From: Lachnospiraceae bacterium
GTDB taxonomy: Bacteria; Bacillota; Clostridia; Lachnospirales; Lachnospiraceae
Length of the DNA stretch: 50,660 nt
Direction: 5' to 3'
NCBI GenBank assembly: GCA_022510685.1
Contig: JAFLTA010000001.1
Span: 1 to 50,660, forward strand
Shown in pieces: positions 26,078 through 34,097 of the stretch; within the stretch, counting starts at the first letter, position 1; each line of letters begins with the position of its first letter. The notes beneath the pieces were generated by a model, which searched no databases, was not told where the DNA came from, and saw only the letters and a program-made list of their open reading frames with translations. The translations under genes were made by a program, and so were the position numbers.

Positions 26078-26216
26078 GTGAAACATACACATATAAATTC
26101 AACAACATATTACTCCGTCCTGCTACACGCCCATGTGTTGCAAATTTATTTGCCAATCTTTACTCCTCCGAATTCTTTGCACATCTCATACAGGCAAACC
26201 GATATACAGGATATTT

Positions 26217-27584
26217 CTAATTCAGACTTTCTATCATCCCTTTGATGGTCTCTGCCGCTTTTGTATCAGCTAAGTGTAATAAGGCTGGCATTGATAAATT
26301 ACATTTCTTTTTGCCATCCTCGCTAATATATGATTCTACTTCAAGTATCTGATTCATATCTATTATCTCATACTCAACTCCTAATTTTTTTATTCTATCC
26401 GTTGCGGAAACAGCCCTGCTTGTCCTAAGCTTTGCTTCAAAATCTAACGGAGTAAAAGCTACTATTTTCACTTTTTTTCCCATTTCTTTAGCTACATTTG
26501 CCCAATAAGGCAGTGCTTCCGTAGCAGTTCCACCTCCAAGTCCCCCCACAAATATGATTGCATGATACCTTGCAAATTCTCTTTCTACGATATCTCTCCC
26601 TTTTTTGTTGGATATAACCGCCTGAACCAATGGAATATTGCTTCCGGACTTTGCACCATAGGATCTTTCATTATGAGACAAATAAATTCCATATCTGTTA
26701 AAGAGTGCATCCATCTCCTTCGGAGCTTTGAAAAACACATTCGGATTAAACTTTTCTCCCGGCACAATTGCCGAAAAAATAAAATCAATACACTCTTTTG
26801 CCGTCGATTTTACATCTTGCATCATGTATCCCGTAACATTTTGACCGCCACCACCGACACCCCAAATTGCAATCCTCGGTTTATCATTCTCTCTTATTAC
26901 TTGTTGATATTCCTTGATAACATTCTTTTTCGTGTCAACGCCTAGCATTCCACTAATAATTTCTGCCGCTTTTACATCGGCAATATAAAGTAACTCGTCA
27001 TATACCGATGAATAGTACCTATTGTTTCCATCCTCAATATACAAATCCTTTTCAAATATCTGATCTAAATAAATAAGCTTATACTCTATTCCTGATATTG
27101 CCAGCATATTTAATGCCCTAGATGCTATTTCCTTTTCCTGCGATGTTTGAAAAAATGCCGGATAAAATGTTACTATTTGTACATTCTTCCCCATTCTCTT
27201 TGCCATATTTGCCCAGTGAAGCATAGCTACACTGCCATTTGCTCCTCCGAGTCCTGATACGAATATAATCCTGTCATACTTCGATATTTCTTTTACTATG
27301 ATTTTCTCCCCTTTCTTGCTGGATACCACTCTTTTAACCAGCGAAGGTCTGCTTCCACTCCACAAATACGACCACCATTCTTCCCGAGATATATAAATTC
27401 CATATTTGTCAAAGTCTGTATTTTTGCCTTTTGGAAATTTAATAAATCCCGGACAATCAAAAGGAGAAACTCCTGAAAATAAAAAATCAATATCCTTAAT
27501 TTTTGTTACCTCACCCTCTTTTTTTATATATTCAGCTACATCATGACCGCCACCACCGACACCCCAAATTGCTATCTTTTCCAT
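26217..27584 (-). CDS. Tandem FtsZ/tubulin-like double GTPase-domain protein
   Basis: 455 residues made of two homologous halves (about 4-215 and 237-453). Each half starts like FtsZ: IAIWGVGGGGHDV (4-16) and IAIWGVGGGGQNV (238-250) match the FtsZ T1 loop GVGGGGxNA. The tubulin signature is GLGGGTATEAL at 348-358 in the second half and a degenerate GLGGANGS at 111-118 in the first. TPLDFEAK (378-385) matches the FtsZ PFxFEG loop, and MNQIL (410-414) the T6 region. Both copies stop after the helix-7 region, before the T7 loop and C-terminal domain that FtsZ needs to hydrolyse GTP and polymerise. The ATG at 27584 follows GGAGGTGCTTACT. It lies 39 nt after the DnaB-like gene. I infer a GTP-binding pseudo-dimer acting as a switch or scaffold. 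Confidence 0.8.
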   Translation of the reverse strand: MEKIAIWGVGGGGHDVAEYIKKEGEVTKIKDIDFLFSGVSPFDCPGFIKFPKGKNTDFDKYGIYISREEWWSYLWSGSRPSLVKRVVSSKKGEKIIVKEISKYDRIIFVSGLGGANGSVAMLHWANMAKRMGKNVQIVTFYPAFFQTSQEKEIASRALNMLAISGIEYKLIYLDQIFEKDLYIEDGNNRYYSSVYDELLYIADVKAAEIISGMLGVDTKKNVIKEYQQVIRENDKPRIAIWGVGGGGQNVTGYMMQDVKSTAKECIDFIFSAIVPGEKFNPNVFFKAPKEMDALFNRYGIYLSHNERSYGAKSGSNIPLVQAVISNKKGRDIVEREFARYHAIIFVGGLGGGTATEALPYWANVAKEMGKKVKIVAFTPLDFEAKLRTSRAVSATDRIKKLGVEYEIIDMNQILEVESYISEDGKKKCNLSMPALLHLADTKAAETIKGMIESLN

Positions 27585-27623
27585 AGTAAGCACCTCCAAA
27601 CCTCACAACTGTTGTCCTAACTG

Positions 27624-28463
27624 TTACTCTTTCTCTAAATTACAGAACTTCAAATAATCTGCCAGCCACACACATTCCCATGTTCCGGTACGACCACTTC
27701 GATTCTTTGACACAATTATCTCTGCGATTCCTTTTGACTCGGAATCAGGATTATAATATTCATCCCGATACAGAAACAAAACTACATCCGCATATTGTCC
27801 GATAACACCCTGCTCTTCTATATCTGACAAAACAGGTCTATGATCCGGTCTGCGAGCAATCTCTCCATCTAACTGGGATATCAGCAAAACCGGAATACCA
27901 CTTTTTCTGGCAAACTGTTTTAGTTTCCTACCGATACTATCCATTGCCTGTTTACGGCTGTCACCTTCATCCGAAACTTCCAATAGCTGCAAACTGTCAA
28001 TAACGATTAAATCCGCCTCGTTATATCCTAAATACTCATATTTTGTGCATATAATCTCATCAATACTTTGAATCATATCGTCAATCACAAACGCTTTCTC
28101 TTTCGACCATTCTACAGCTTTCATAAGTTTCTCTGAATCTTGAGCATCATATTCTCCGGCAGAATATTTTACCCTTGCCACCAGAGGAATCATCCTTTTC
28201 AAAACTTGCTGTGCTGACATTTCCAGACTTATGTATATCACCTTTTTATCTTGTACTAAAGCATAATGTGCGATATTCATTGCCAGAGCAGTTTTACCCA
28301 TACCGGTTCTTCCTCCCAGCACATAGACATTTCCCTTCTGTAATCCTCCATCCAGTATATAGTCAATATCTCGCAGACCTGTGGATATTCCGCTCTTTAT
28401 TACATCTTTTATTTCTTCAAGCACTTTATCCACTATCTCATCCTTCATATCATATACCGGCAT
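27624..28463 (-). CDS. Stand-alone DnaB C-terminal (RecA-like) ATPase
   Basis: 279 residues corresponding to the helicase domain of DnaB without the N-terminal primase-binding domain. Walker A is GRTGMGKT at 51-58, the catalytic glutamate is in SLEMS (79-83), Walker B is LIVID (152-156), sensor SQL at 196-198. The late motif RPDHRPVLSDIEEQG followed by YRDEYYNPDSESKGIAEIIVSKNRSG parallels DnaB closely. The ATG at 28463 follows AAAGGAGG; a longer frame overlaps the preceding gene. It should form hexamers and may act as a DNA translocase or, like KaiC/RadA relatives, as an ATP-driven switch. It lies between the vWA-like gene and the FtsZ-like gene with short gaps (34 and 39 nt), so it is surely in one operon with them. 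Confidence 0.85.
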   Translation of the reverse strand: MPVYDMKDEIVDKVLEEIKDVIKSGISTGLRDIDYILDGGLQKGNVYVLGGRTGMGKTALAMNIAHYALVQDKKVIYISLEMSAQQVLKRMIPLVARVKYSAGEYDAQDSEKLMKAVEWSKEKAFVIDDMIQSIDEIICTKYEYLGYNEADLIVIDSLQLLEVSDEGDSRKQAMDSIGRKLKQFARKSGIPVLLISQLDGEIARRPDHRPVLSDIEEQGVIGQYADVVLFLYRDEYYNPDSESKGIAEIIVSKNRSGRTGTWECVWLADYLKFCNLEKE

Positions 28464-28497
28464 TTTCAACCTCCTTTGAATTCTCTCATATACATTT

Positions 28498-29082
28498 TCA
28501 TTCTGCTGACTGCTCTGCAAAAGAATACAAGAGACATGGAATATTTCTTATTTTCTTTAACACAGCCCCTTCCTTATCCGTGGGATAAATGATAATCATA
28601 TTGGGAAAAGAAAATTTAGAATCCGCTAACTTCTCAATCTTTTCTTCCGTTGTAAAAAACAAAACCAAAGGAGCTTTTCGGATGATATCTATATCTTCCT
28701 TTAAATCGTCCCAATCACCACTTGAACCATTATCCAACTGTAAGCCGCACAACACTTCTTGCAATTGCACTACACGTATAAAATCAATCTTTCCAAGAGG
28801 TTTTTTCTCTATCTTCTGTCGTTTCCATAAATGTGTCAGAAACTTCATTTTTCTATAATTAGAATCCCCCTGCAAAACATCCTTTACAAAGGTAGCCATT
28901 TCATGAAAAATAACATTATCCAACTCATTATCTATCAAAATTGCCGCCTTCACCGGCATTGCCCTGTCTTCTGTTCTTGTCCACATGCCCTCCACTCTCC
29001 GGGACGACATAGATTCTCCGACATCCTGCATATGTCTGTTAAGCGCTCTTTTTAATTCATTTTTTAATTTTGCTTTATTCAT
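28498..29082 (-). CDS. Unknown protein with a degenerate vWA-like pattern
   Basis: 194 residues. Residues 46-54 (AAILIDNELD) look like vWA strand 1, with the MIDAS motif DxSxS replaced by DNELD. Then come a helix, strand KMKFLTHLW (79-86), GSSGDWDDLKEDI (119-131) where vWA proteins have GGTxxxxAL, strand PLVLFFTTEE (138-147) and strand NMIIIYPTD (161-169). The order of strands and acidic sites suits a vWA fold that has lost canonical MIDAS residues, but this is pattern reading, not proof. The N-terminal 40 residues are basic and helical. The ATG at 29082 follows GGGAGGG. First gene of the operon with the DnaB-like and FtsZ-like genes. An FtsZ-like family linked to vWA proteins has been described before, which supports the reading. 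Confidence 0.5.
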   Translation of the reverse strand: MNKAKLKNELKRALNRHMQDVGESMSSRRVEGMWTRTEDRAMPVKAAILIDNELDNVIFHEMATFVKDVLQGDSNYRKMKFLTHLWKRQKIEKKPLGKIDFIRVVQLQEVLCGLQLDNGSSGDWDDLKEDIDIIRKAPLVLFFTTEEKIEKLADSKFSFPNMIIIYPTDKEGAVLKKIRNIPCLLYSFAEQSAE

Positions 29083-29200
29083 GGCATTCCCTCCCAACAT
29101 GGTTTCATTGACACCACCGTACTAGATGATTTCTATTTGGCACTACCTTTTTCATAAGTTACATAGAAAAATAATTGATTGAATATGATAAATATAACAA

Positions 29201-29230
29201 AAGCAATGTACAACATTTTGCACATTGCTT
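29201..29230 (-). terminator. Terminator after the WYL regulator gene
   Basis: AAGCAATGT and ACATTGCTT form a stem extended to 13 bp with a G-T pair, followed on the minus strand by TTGTTATATT. It overlaps the stop codon region at 29229. It separates the regulator transcript from the vWA/DnaB/FtsZ-like operon, which must then have its own promoter in 29083-29200. Confidence 0.75.
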
Positions 29231-30242
29231 ATAAATATCTTTTCTGCATCTTTTCGATGCTTTCTTTTATTTCTTGTCTGAGACTTTCCGGTTTCTGTAC
29301 CTCCACAAACAATCCGTACTGCAAAGCCCAATAATGAATCGCATTTCTGTTGCACATCACTTTTATTTCCACTTCGTCACTGTCTTCTGAAATTTTTATA
29401 ATCCTGATATCATTGCCAAACCAATCCACAATACTATCAATCATACTTTTCGTAGTCTTTAACTGCACCGGGATACTCCCTCCACAAAACATATATATAT
29501 TTTCTGCCATGTGTTTCGGAAGATTAATCCCGTTCTCCAGCCCTTTCACATCCTTTTGTGTTCTTCTGTGTTCGTCCAGAATAGTAACATTTCTAATCTT
29601 ATCAATTCGATAATAGGAAACATCGTCAAACTGTTCCGTATTCGCTAACAAATAATATTTTCCATTCGAAGCCACCATCTGATATGGACTCACAATATAT
29701 TCCCTTCCCCTATCTTGCAATTTCAGTTTTCCGTCAAAATCCACGCCATACTTTTGATATCGGAAGGAAATCTTCTTATCCAAATCAATCGCATCATTTA
29801 TATTATTGACAGTATATAAAACAGAGGGATTCCCGGTACGTTGTATTTCAGCCGCAGATGACACATGAGACACTTTGGGTTTGAAATAATCATTTCCCAA
29901 AGCGGTCAATTTTCTAATCAAAACCTGTGCGGTATGTGCTGACAAAGTCTTTGAAAACAGTACACTGTCTATCAACAAACGCAACTCTGCTTCATCAAAA
30001 TCCGCTCCATCAAAATAATACCCTTTTTCTTTCACAATCACATCCCCAAAAAGGTCATTTAAGCTGGCAATGTGACTGCTGATGGTACGACGGTCTATCT
30101 CAATGCCATATTCGTGTTTAATATGATCTATAATTTCCTGTTGCAACAAGTGATGCTCCACATCGGTATGTCTCATAAGCGTATCCATGATTAAAAAGTT
30201 CCATACTTTTTTATCACTGCTATTCGTTGGGTATATTTTCAT
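29229..30242 (-). CDS. WYL-domain transcriptional regulator
   Basis: 337 residues. N-terminal winged-helix region (residues 10-75, EIDRRTISSHIASLNDLF), WYL domain around 145-215 (ISFRYQKYG, then SPYQMVASNGKYYLLANT), and a C-terminal WCX-like extension. WYL proteins sense nucleotide or nucleic-acid ligands and commonly regulate phage-defence loci. The start codon lies inside the end of dfrA (23-nt overlap), so it is likely translated from the dfrA transcript. It lies directly upstream of the island operon but is separated from it by a terminator. Its target is probably that operon; this is inference from position. Confidence 0.88.
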   Translation of the reverse strand: MKIYPTNSSDKKVWNFLIMDTLMRHTDVEHHLLQQEIIDHIKHEYGIEIDRRTISSHIASLNDLFGDVIVKEKGYYFDGADFDEAELRLLIDSVLFSKTLSAHTAQVLIRKLTALGNDYFKPKVSHVSSAAEIQRTGNPSVLYTVNNINDAIDLDKKISFRYQKYGVDFDGKLKLQDRGREYIVSPYQMVASNGKYYLLANTEQFDDVSYYRIDKIRNVTILDEHRRTQKDVKGLENGINLPKHMAENIYMFCGGSIPVQLKTTKSMIDSIVDWFGNDIRIIKISEDSDEVEIKVMCNRNAIHYWALQYGLFVEVQKPESLRQEIKESIEKMQKRYL

Positions 30243-30750
30243 ACTTTAGCAATTCCTCCATCTTGCGTTTGTGATACGTTACAAACCAATAGTCCATTCC
30301 CGCATAAGTCTTTGTGTCGGATTTCCGAACCACTTCCCAGTCCTCTCTCGCGTCAAGATTCGGAAAAAAGGTATCTGCCTGGCAGATACAATCCACTTTC
30401 GTCAAATAAGCACACTCACAATAGGGCAGAAACGCCTCGTATACCGTTCCACCGCCAATGATGTACACTTGTTCCGTCGGAACGTTTTTCAGACTTTCCA
30501 GAGCCTCCTCCACACTGTGAACCACCTCTGCATTCCCAAAGGAGTATTCCTGTTTATGGGTGAGCAGGATATTTTTTCTACCGGACAGAGGGGCATTTCC
30601 CGGCAGGCTCTCCATAGTCTTCCTGCCTCCCAGCACAACGCCTCCCATTGTCTTATCTTTGAAAAAATGTTTATCCTCCGGAATATCCACCAAAAGCTTC
30701 CCCTGCTTACCAATCCCCCAATGAGAATCCACACAAACAATTAAGTTCAT
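30220..30750 (-). CDS. dfrA: Dihydrofolate reductase
   Basis: 176 residues; reduces dihydrofolate to tetrahydrofolate with NADPH. Family features: LIVCVDSHWGIGKQGKLL with the active-site loop, VVLGGRKTMESLPG for NADPH binding, VYIIGGGTVYEAFLP, and the late YLTKVDCICQADTFFP. The active-site acid at the position of E. coli Asp27 is Asp or Glu within LVDIPEDKHFF. The ATG at 30750 follows GGGAAAGAG. Thymidylate synthase is not adjacent. A 31-nt sequence shared with the region upstream of the GGDEF/EAL gene lies directly before its ribosome binding site. Confidence 0.92.
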   Translation of the reverse strand: MNLIVCVDSHWGIGKQGKLLVDIPEDKHFFKDKTMGGVVLGGRKTMESLPGNAPLSGRKNILLTHKQEYSFGNAEVVHSVEEALESLKNVPTEQVYIIGGGTVYEAFLPYCECAYLTKVDCICQADTFFPNLDAREDWEVVRKSDTKTYAGMDYWFVTYHKRKMEELLKYENIPNE

Positions 30751-30765
30751 CACAGTCTCTTTCCC

Positions 30766-30796
30766 AGCATAACGATTCCTATCTGAACCCTGTTTA
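30766..30796 (-). repeat. 31-nt element, copy A, upstream of dfrA
   Basis: This 31-nt sequence matches 35808-35838 at 29 of 31 positions on the same strand. In copy A the flanks add a perfect 8-bp inverted repeat (30766-30773 AGCATAAC with 30807-30814 GTTATGCT), giving a hairpin whose 3' arm abuts the dfrA ribosome binding site. Confidence 0.7.
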
Positions 30797-30828
30797 TTCC
30801 CCATCTGTTATGCTGCCCTCGTTTTCAT

Positions 30829-31506
30829 TTACTCATCCAACGCATAATTTGGTCTTTCCGGGTCTATCACCGGTGTAATATCATCACCAATCAGATCAAT
30901 CAAATCATTCGCATCATGCGCCTGCTTATACTCCAATTCTTCCCGATATAGGGGGAATAACTGATAAAAGTTAATCTTTCCCTTCTTACCCAATCTCAAT
31001 TCCATCGTTTCGAAATCTTTATTCACTGCAGTGACCAACATCATACTGCACAAATCCGTACTATCTGCATAAGCAGTATTTTCCTCATCGTTAGAAACCG
31101 TATGACCAAATCCCAGCCATGTTTTGCAATTAATCGGCAATCTTGCAATGATTTTTAATTGCCTAATTGGCCAGTAGTCCTCTTCCTTGTCAGATTTTAT
31201 ATTCCAGGTCGGCGGCAGGCACATAACCACCTCCGCTCTTTCTAATTCGTATTGCTTTAACTCCTTGGGAACATGCATTTTATAGGCACCCATTCCCATG
31301 GATACCAACGTGTAATAATTGTTTTCTTCCGTTGGAGGAATGACAATGATATCCAAATGAATATCCGGGGATATAATTTCATGAAGCACCTCTTTGTATT
31401 CCCCAAACTGCTCCACGATATACTTTTCATACTGGTCATATTCCTCTTCCGTATACAAATACATAGGTCCTGCCATTTTTTTCTTAAACTTATCAAATAG
31501 TCCCAT
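30829..31506 (-). CDS. SUFU-domain protein (Suppressor of fused-like)
   Basis: 225 residues. The pattern HLDIIVIPPTEENNYYTLVSMGMGAYKM, then ERAEVVMCLPPTWNI, fits the SUFU domain, found in many bacteria as a stand-alone protein and proposed to serve as an immunity protein in some toxin systems. No signal peptide or membrane segment. The C-terminus is acidic. The ATG at 31506 follows GAGGAGG. It lies between hflX and dfrA, 24 nt from hflX; no toxin gene is recognisable next to it, so the role is open. Confidence 0.75.
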   Translation of the reverse strand: MGLFDKFKKKMAGPMYLYTEEEYDQYEKYIVEQFGEYKEVLHEIISPDIHLDIIVIPPTEENNYYTLVSMGMGAYKMHVPKELKQYELERAEVVMCLPPTWNIKSDKEEDYWPIRQLKIIARLPINCKTWLGFGHTVSNDEENTAYADSTDLCSMMLVTAVNKDFETMELRLGKKGKINFYQLFPLYREELEYKQAHDANDLIDLIGDDITPVIDPERPNYALDE

Positions 31507-31529
31507 AACTTCCTCCTCAATGTTTCAAA

Positions 31530-32810
31530 CTATTCCCAGTCTTCTTTTTCTCTTTTTTGCTCCACAAAAAGATATGCATACTCTCCCGGCACATATGCCT
31601 TCACTCTGGTTCCCTCATTCTCGTATTCCTCCTCCACAATCTGCCCGTATTTTCGCAGCAGATTAATTTGGGAGCCATCGGAATAGGGAATCACCTTCTC
31701 AATCAACACTTGATTTGCTTTCAAAAGTTCACTGAGGGTATCCAGCATAGTTTCGATGCCGTCGCCGGTACGGGCAGAAATACGCACGGTACGGTCTGCC
31801 TGCAAATCCTTAAGCAACGGACTTCCTTCCAGCAAATCTATCTTGTTAAAGGCAGTGACAATCTGCTTGTCCCCGATTTCCAGCCGGCGCAGTGTCTCAT
31901 ATACGGTATGCATCTGTGCCTCCAAATCGGGATTGACACTATCTACCACATGCAAAATAATATCTGCATATTTTGCCTCTTCCAATGTACTGCGGAATGC
32001 CCGTATTAAATGATGGGGCAGCTTACGTATAAAACCTACCGTATCCGTAAACAACATCTCCTCCCCATCCTCACGCTCTAATTTCCGAGTGGTAGGGTCC
32101 AGCGTAGCAAACAATTGATTTTCCGACAGGACATTTGCCCCGGTCAGATGATTTAAGAGTGTAGATTTCCCCGCATTGGTATACCCCACGATAGCAACTA
32201 CCGGCACAGGATTTTCCTGCCGTTTTTTCCGAGTGACCTCTCTCGTACGCTTCACCTGTTCCAATTCACGCTTTACTAATGTAATCCGCTCTTTAATCAA
32301 ACGGCGGTCCATCTCCAGCTTTTGCTCTCCGGGACCTCTCGTGCCGATACCACCACCGAGACGGGACAACTCACTACGCCCTCCCACAAGATGGGAAGCA
32401 CGGTACCTCAGCTGTGCCAGCTCCACCTGTAATTTTCCCTCACTGGTAGATGCCCTCTTTGCAAAAATATCCAATATCATCACCGTGCGGTCAATCACCT
32501 TCACTCCCAAGGCATCCTGCAAGTTATGATACTGCGCCGGTGACAATTCATCATCACAGACCACTGCATCTGCCTGTAATTCTTCCACGAGCTGCTTTAC
32601 TTCTTCAATTTTTCCTTTTCCAATATATGTCCCCGGATGGAAACGCTCCCGGTTCTGAATCACTTTTGCCACGGTCACCGCTCCGGCTGTCTGCCCAAGC
32701 TCCTCCAGTTCATCCAGAGACTGCTCTGTGTCATCCCCGTCCGCTGTGGCAACTCCCACCAGAATAATCCGCTCCTGCTCCTCCTCTGTCACATACATAT
32801 TTTCGGACAT
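31530..32810 (-). CDS. hflX: Ribosome-associated GTPase HflX
   Basis: 426 residues. The HflX N-terminal domain (HPGTYIGKGKIEEVKQL, and the glycine-rich SRLGGGIGTRGPGEQKLE linker) precedes an Obg-type G domain with G1 GYTNAGKST, G3 DTVGF and G4 NKID. A C-terminal domain follows. HflX splits stalled or heat-damaged 70S ribosomes. The ATG at 32810 follows GAGG. It lies 8 nt after the TPR lipoprotein gene, suggesting an operon. Confidence 0.94.
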   Translation of the reverse strand: MSENMYVTEEEQERIILVGVATADGDDTEQSLDELEELGQTAGAVTVAKVIQNRERFHPGTYIGKGKIEEVKQLVEELQADAVVCDDELSPAQYHNLQDALGVKVIDRTVMILDIFAKRASTSEGKLQVELAQLRYRASHLVGGRSELSRLGGGIGTRGPGEQKLEMDRRLIKERITLVKRELEQVKRTREVTRKKRQENPVPVVAIVGYTNAGKSTLLNHLTGANVLSENQLFATLDPTTRKLEREDGEEMLFTDTVGFIRKLPHHLIRAFRSTLEEAKYADIILHVVDSVNPDLEAQMHTVYETLRRLEIGDKQIVTAFNKIDLLEGSPLLKDLQADRTVRISARTGDGIETMLDTLSELLKANQVLIEKVIPYSDGSQINLLRKYGQIVEEEYENEGTRVKAYVPGEYAYLFVEQKREKEDWE

Positions 32811-32818
32811 TTATAACC

Positions 32819-34000
32819 TCATTTCTTTGTGACCCGAGTAGCAATAAATTCGGCTTCCTTTGCCATATCTGCATCCTGCGGGTATGCCTCCATATATTCC
32901 TTCGCTTTCTTTTGTGCCTCTTTCATGTTTCCCATTCGTTCTAACAATATCACCTGATTGCGCAATAATTCCTGGTATGCCGCGGTCACACCCATAGCCA
33001 GTCCCTGCTCCAGATATTTTTCCGCTTTTTCATAATCTTTTATTTCCATGTAACAGCCTGCCAGTTCTCCATATACCTGTGGAATGGTAACCTCTGACTT
33101 GCATTCCTCCAGATACGTTTCATAGTAATCCTTTGCCTGTTCAAAAGCACCTGCAGACTGTTCGATTTTCCCAAGATAGAAATTGGCTTCTGCACAGTTT
33201 CCTTTTTGGGACTCCAGCAAAATATCCTTTGCTTCGTCTGTTTTTTCCAGACAAATATACGCCCTGCCAATCTGCATCTTATCCTGTGCATTTGCCCCGT
33301 GCATAGAAGTCAATTTATTGAGTGTCTCCGTAGCAGCATCTGTCTGTCCCGACTGTATGTATGTTTCATAACAGCCAAAATATGCATCATAACATTTATC
33401 ATCAAGATCTATTGCCTGCAGGAAGTCATTTGCTGAAGAATCGTATTCCCCTATGCTCTGTTTAATCTGTCCCCGCAATACATAGCCCTGCACATCCTTT
33501 TTGTTTTCCTTAAGCATCTGGTCCATAACCCCCAATGCCCCCAGAGAATCCCCGGATGAAAATTGGGACATAGCGAGTGTAGCATAAACATCTCCGTTCA
33601 ACTCTTTATATTCTGTAACTTCCAACGCCATATTACACTGTTCTTTTGCCTTATCATACTGATGGAGCCCATAATATGCCAATGCCTCGCCATAATGTAA
33701 TCTTTTATTGTTCTGTCTGGAAATTTTATTGTCCACATTCTGGTATGCCTTTTCAAATTGCTTGATTGCTGATTTGTACTCTCCTAAATGGTTCAAAGTC
33801 ATTCCATAATCAATGAAATACTCTGCCTTATCGCCATTTTCCTTGATTGCTGTCTTGAAAGAATCTACCGCTTTATCGTACTTTCCCGACTCCGCATATT
33901 TCATTGCTTGCTTATATGCCTTGTCGGCTTTTCCACAACCGGCAGTACATGACATGACACTACACAATGCCAATAAAAAAACGATTTTTTTTCCTCTCAT
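32819..34000 (-). CDS. TPR-repeat lipoprotein
   Basis: 393 residues. Lipoprotein signal with lipobox ending in TAGC (around residues 19-22), then about nine tetratricopeptide repeats through most of the length (for example YKQAMKYAESGKYDKAVDSFKTAIKENGD). It is exported and lipid-anchored, and would act as a protein-protein interaction scaffold. No partner is evident; hflX follows 8 nt downstream. The start is ATG at 34000 with AGGAAGG upstream. Confidence 0.85.
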   Translation of the reverse strand: MRGKKIVFLLALCSVMSCTAGCGKADKAYKQAMKYAESGKYDKAVDSFKTAIKENGDKAEYFIDYGMTLNHLGEYKSAIKQFEKAYQNVDNKISRQNNKRLHYGEALAYYGLHQYDKAKEQCNMALEVTEYKELNGDVYATLAMSQFSSGDSLGALGVMDQMLKENKKDVQGYVLRGQIKQSIGEYDSSANDFLQAIDLDDKCYDAYFGCYETYIQSGQTDAATETLNKLTSMHGANAQDKMQIGRAYICLEKTDEAKDILLESQKGNCAEANFYLGKIEQSAGAFEQAKDYYETYLEECKSEVTIPQVYGELAGCYMEIKDYEKAEKYLEQGLAMGVTAAYQELLRNQVILLERMGNMKEAQKKAKEYMEAYPQDADMAKEAEFIATRVTKK

Positions 34001-34032
34001 ACTGTTCTCTTATTTTCCTTCCTCTGCATGAC

Positions 34033-34082
34033 TGGAGGGACATCTTTTATTACGGCATAACGTACCATCAGATGTCCCTCCA
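34033..34082. other. Long-loop hairpin between the response regulator and TPR gene
   Basis: A perfect 12-bp inverted repeat (TGGAGGGACATC at 34033-34044 with GATGTCCCTCCA at 34071-34082) encloses a 26-nt loop with a smaller TACG/CGTA pairing. It lies just after the stop codon of the GGDEF/EAL gene on the minus strand. No clear T-run follows, so it may be an inefficient terminator or a stabilising 3' end. Confidence 0.5.
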
Positions 34083-34097
34083 AATATTTTCTTTTCT

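Noticed and set aside
22602..30242. Prophage or integrative element
   Set aside because: No integrase, terminase, relaxase, structural gene or flanking direct repeat was found.
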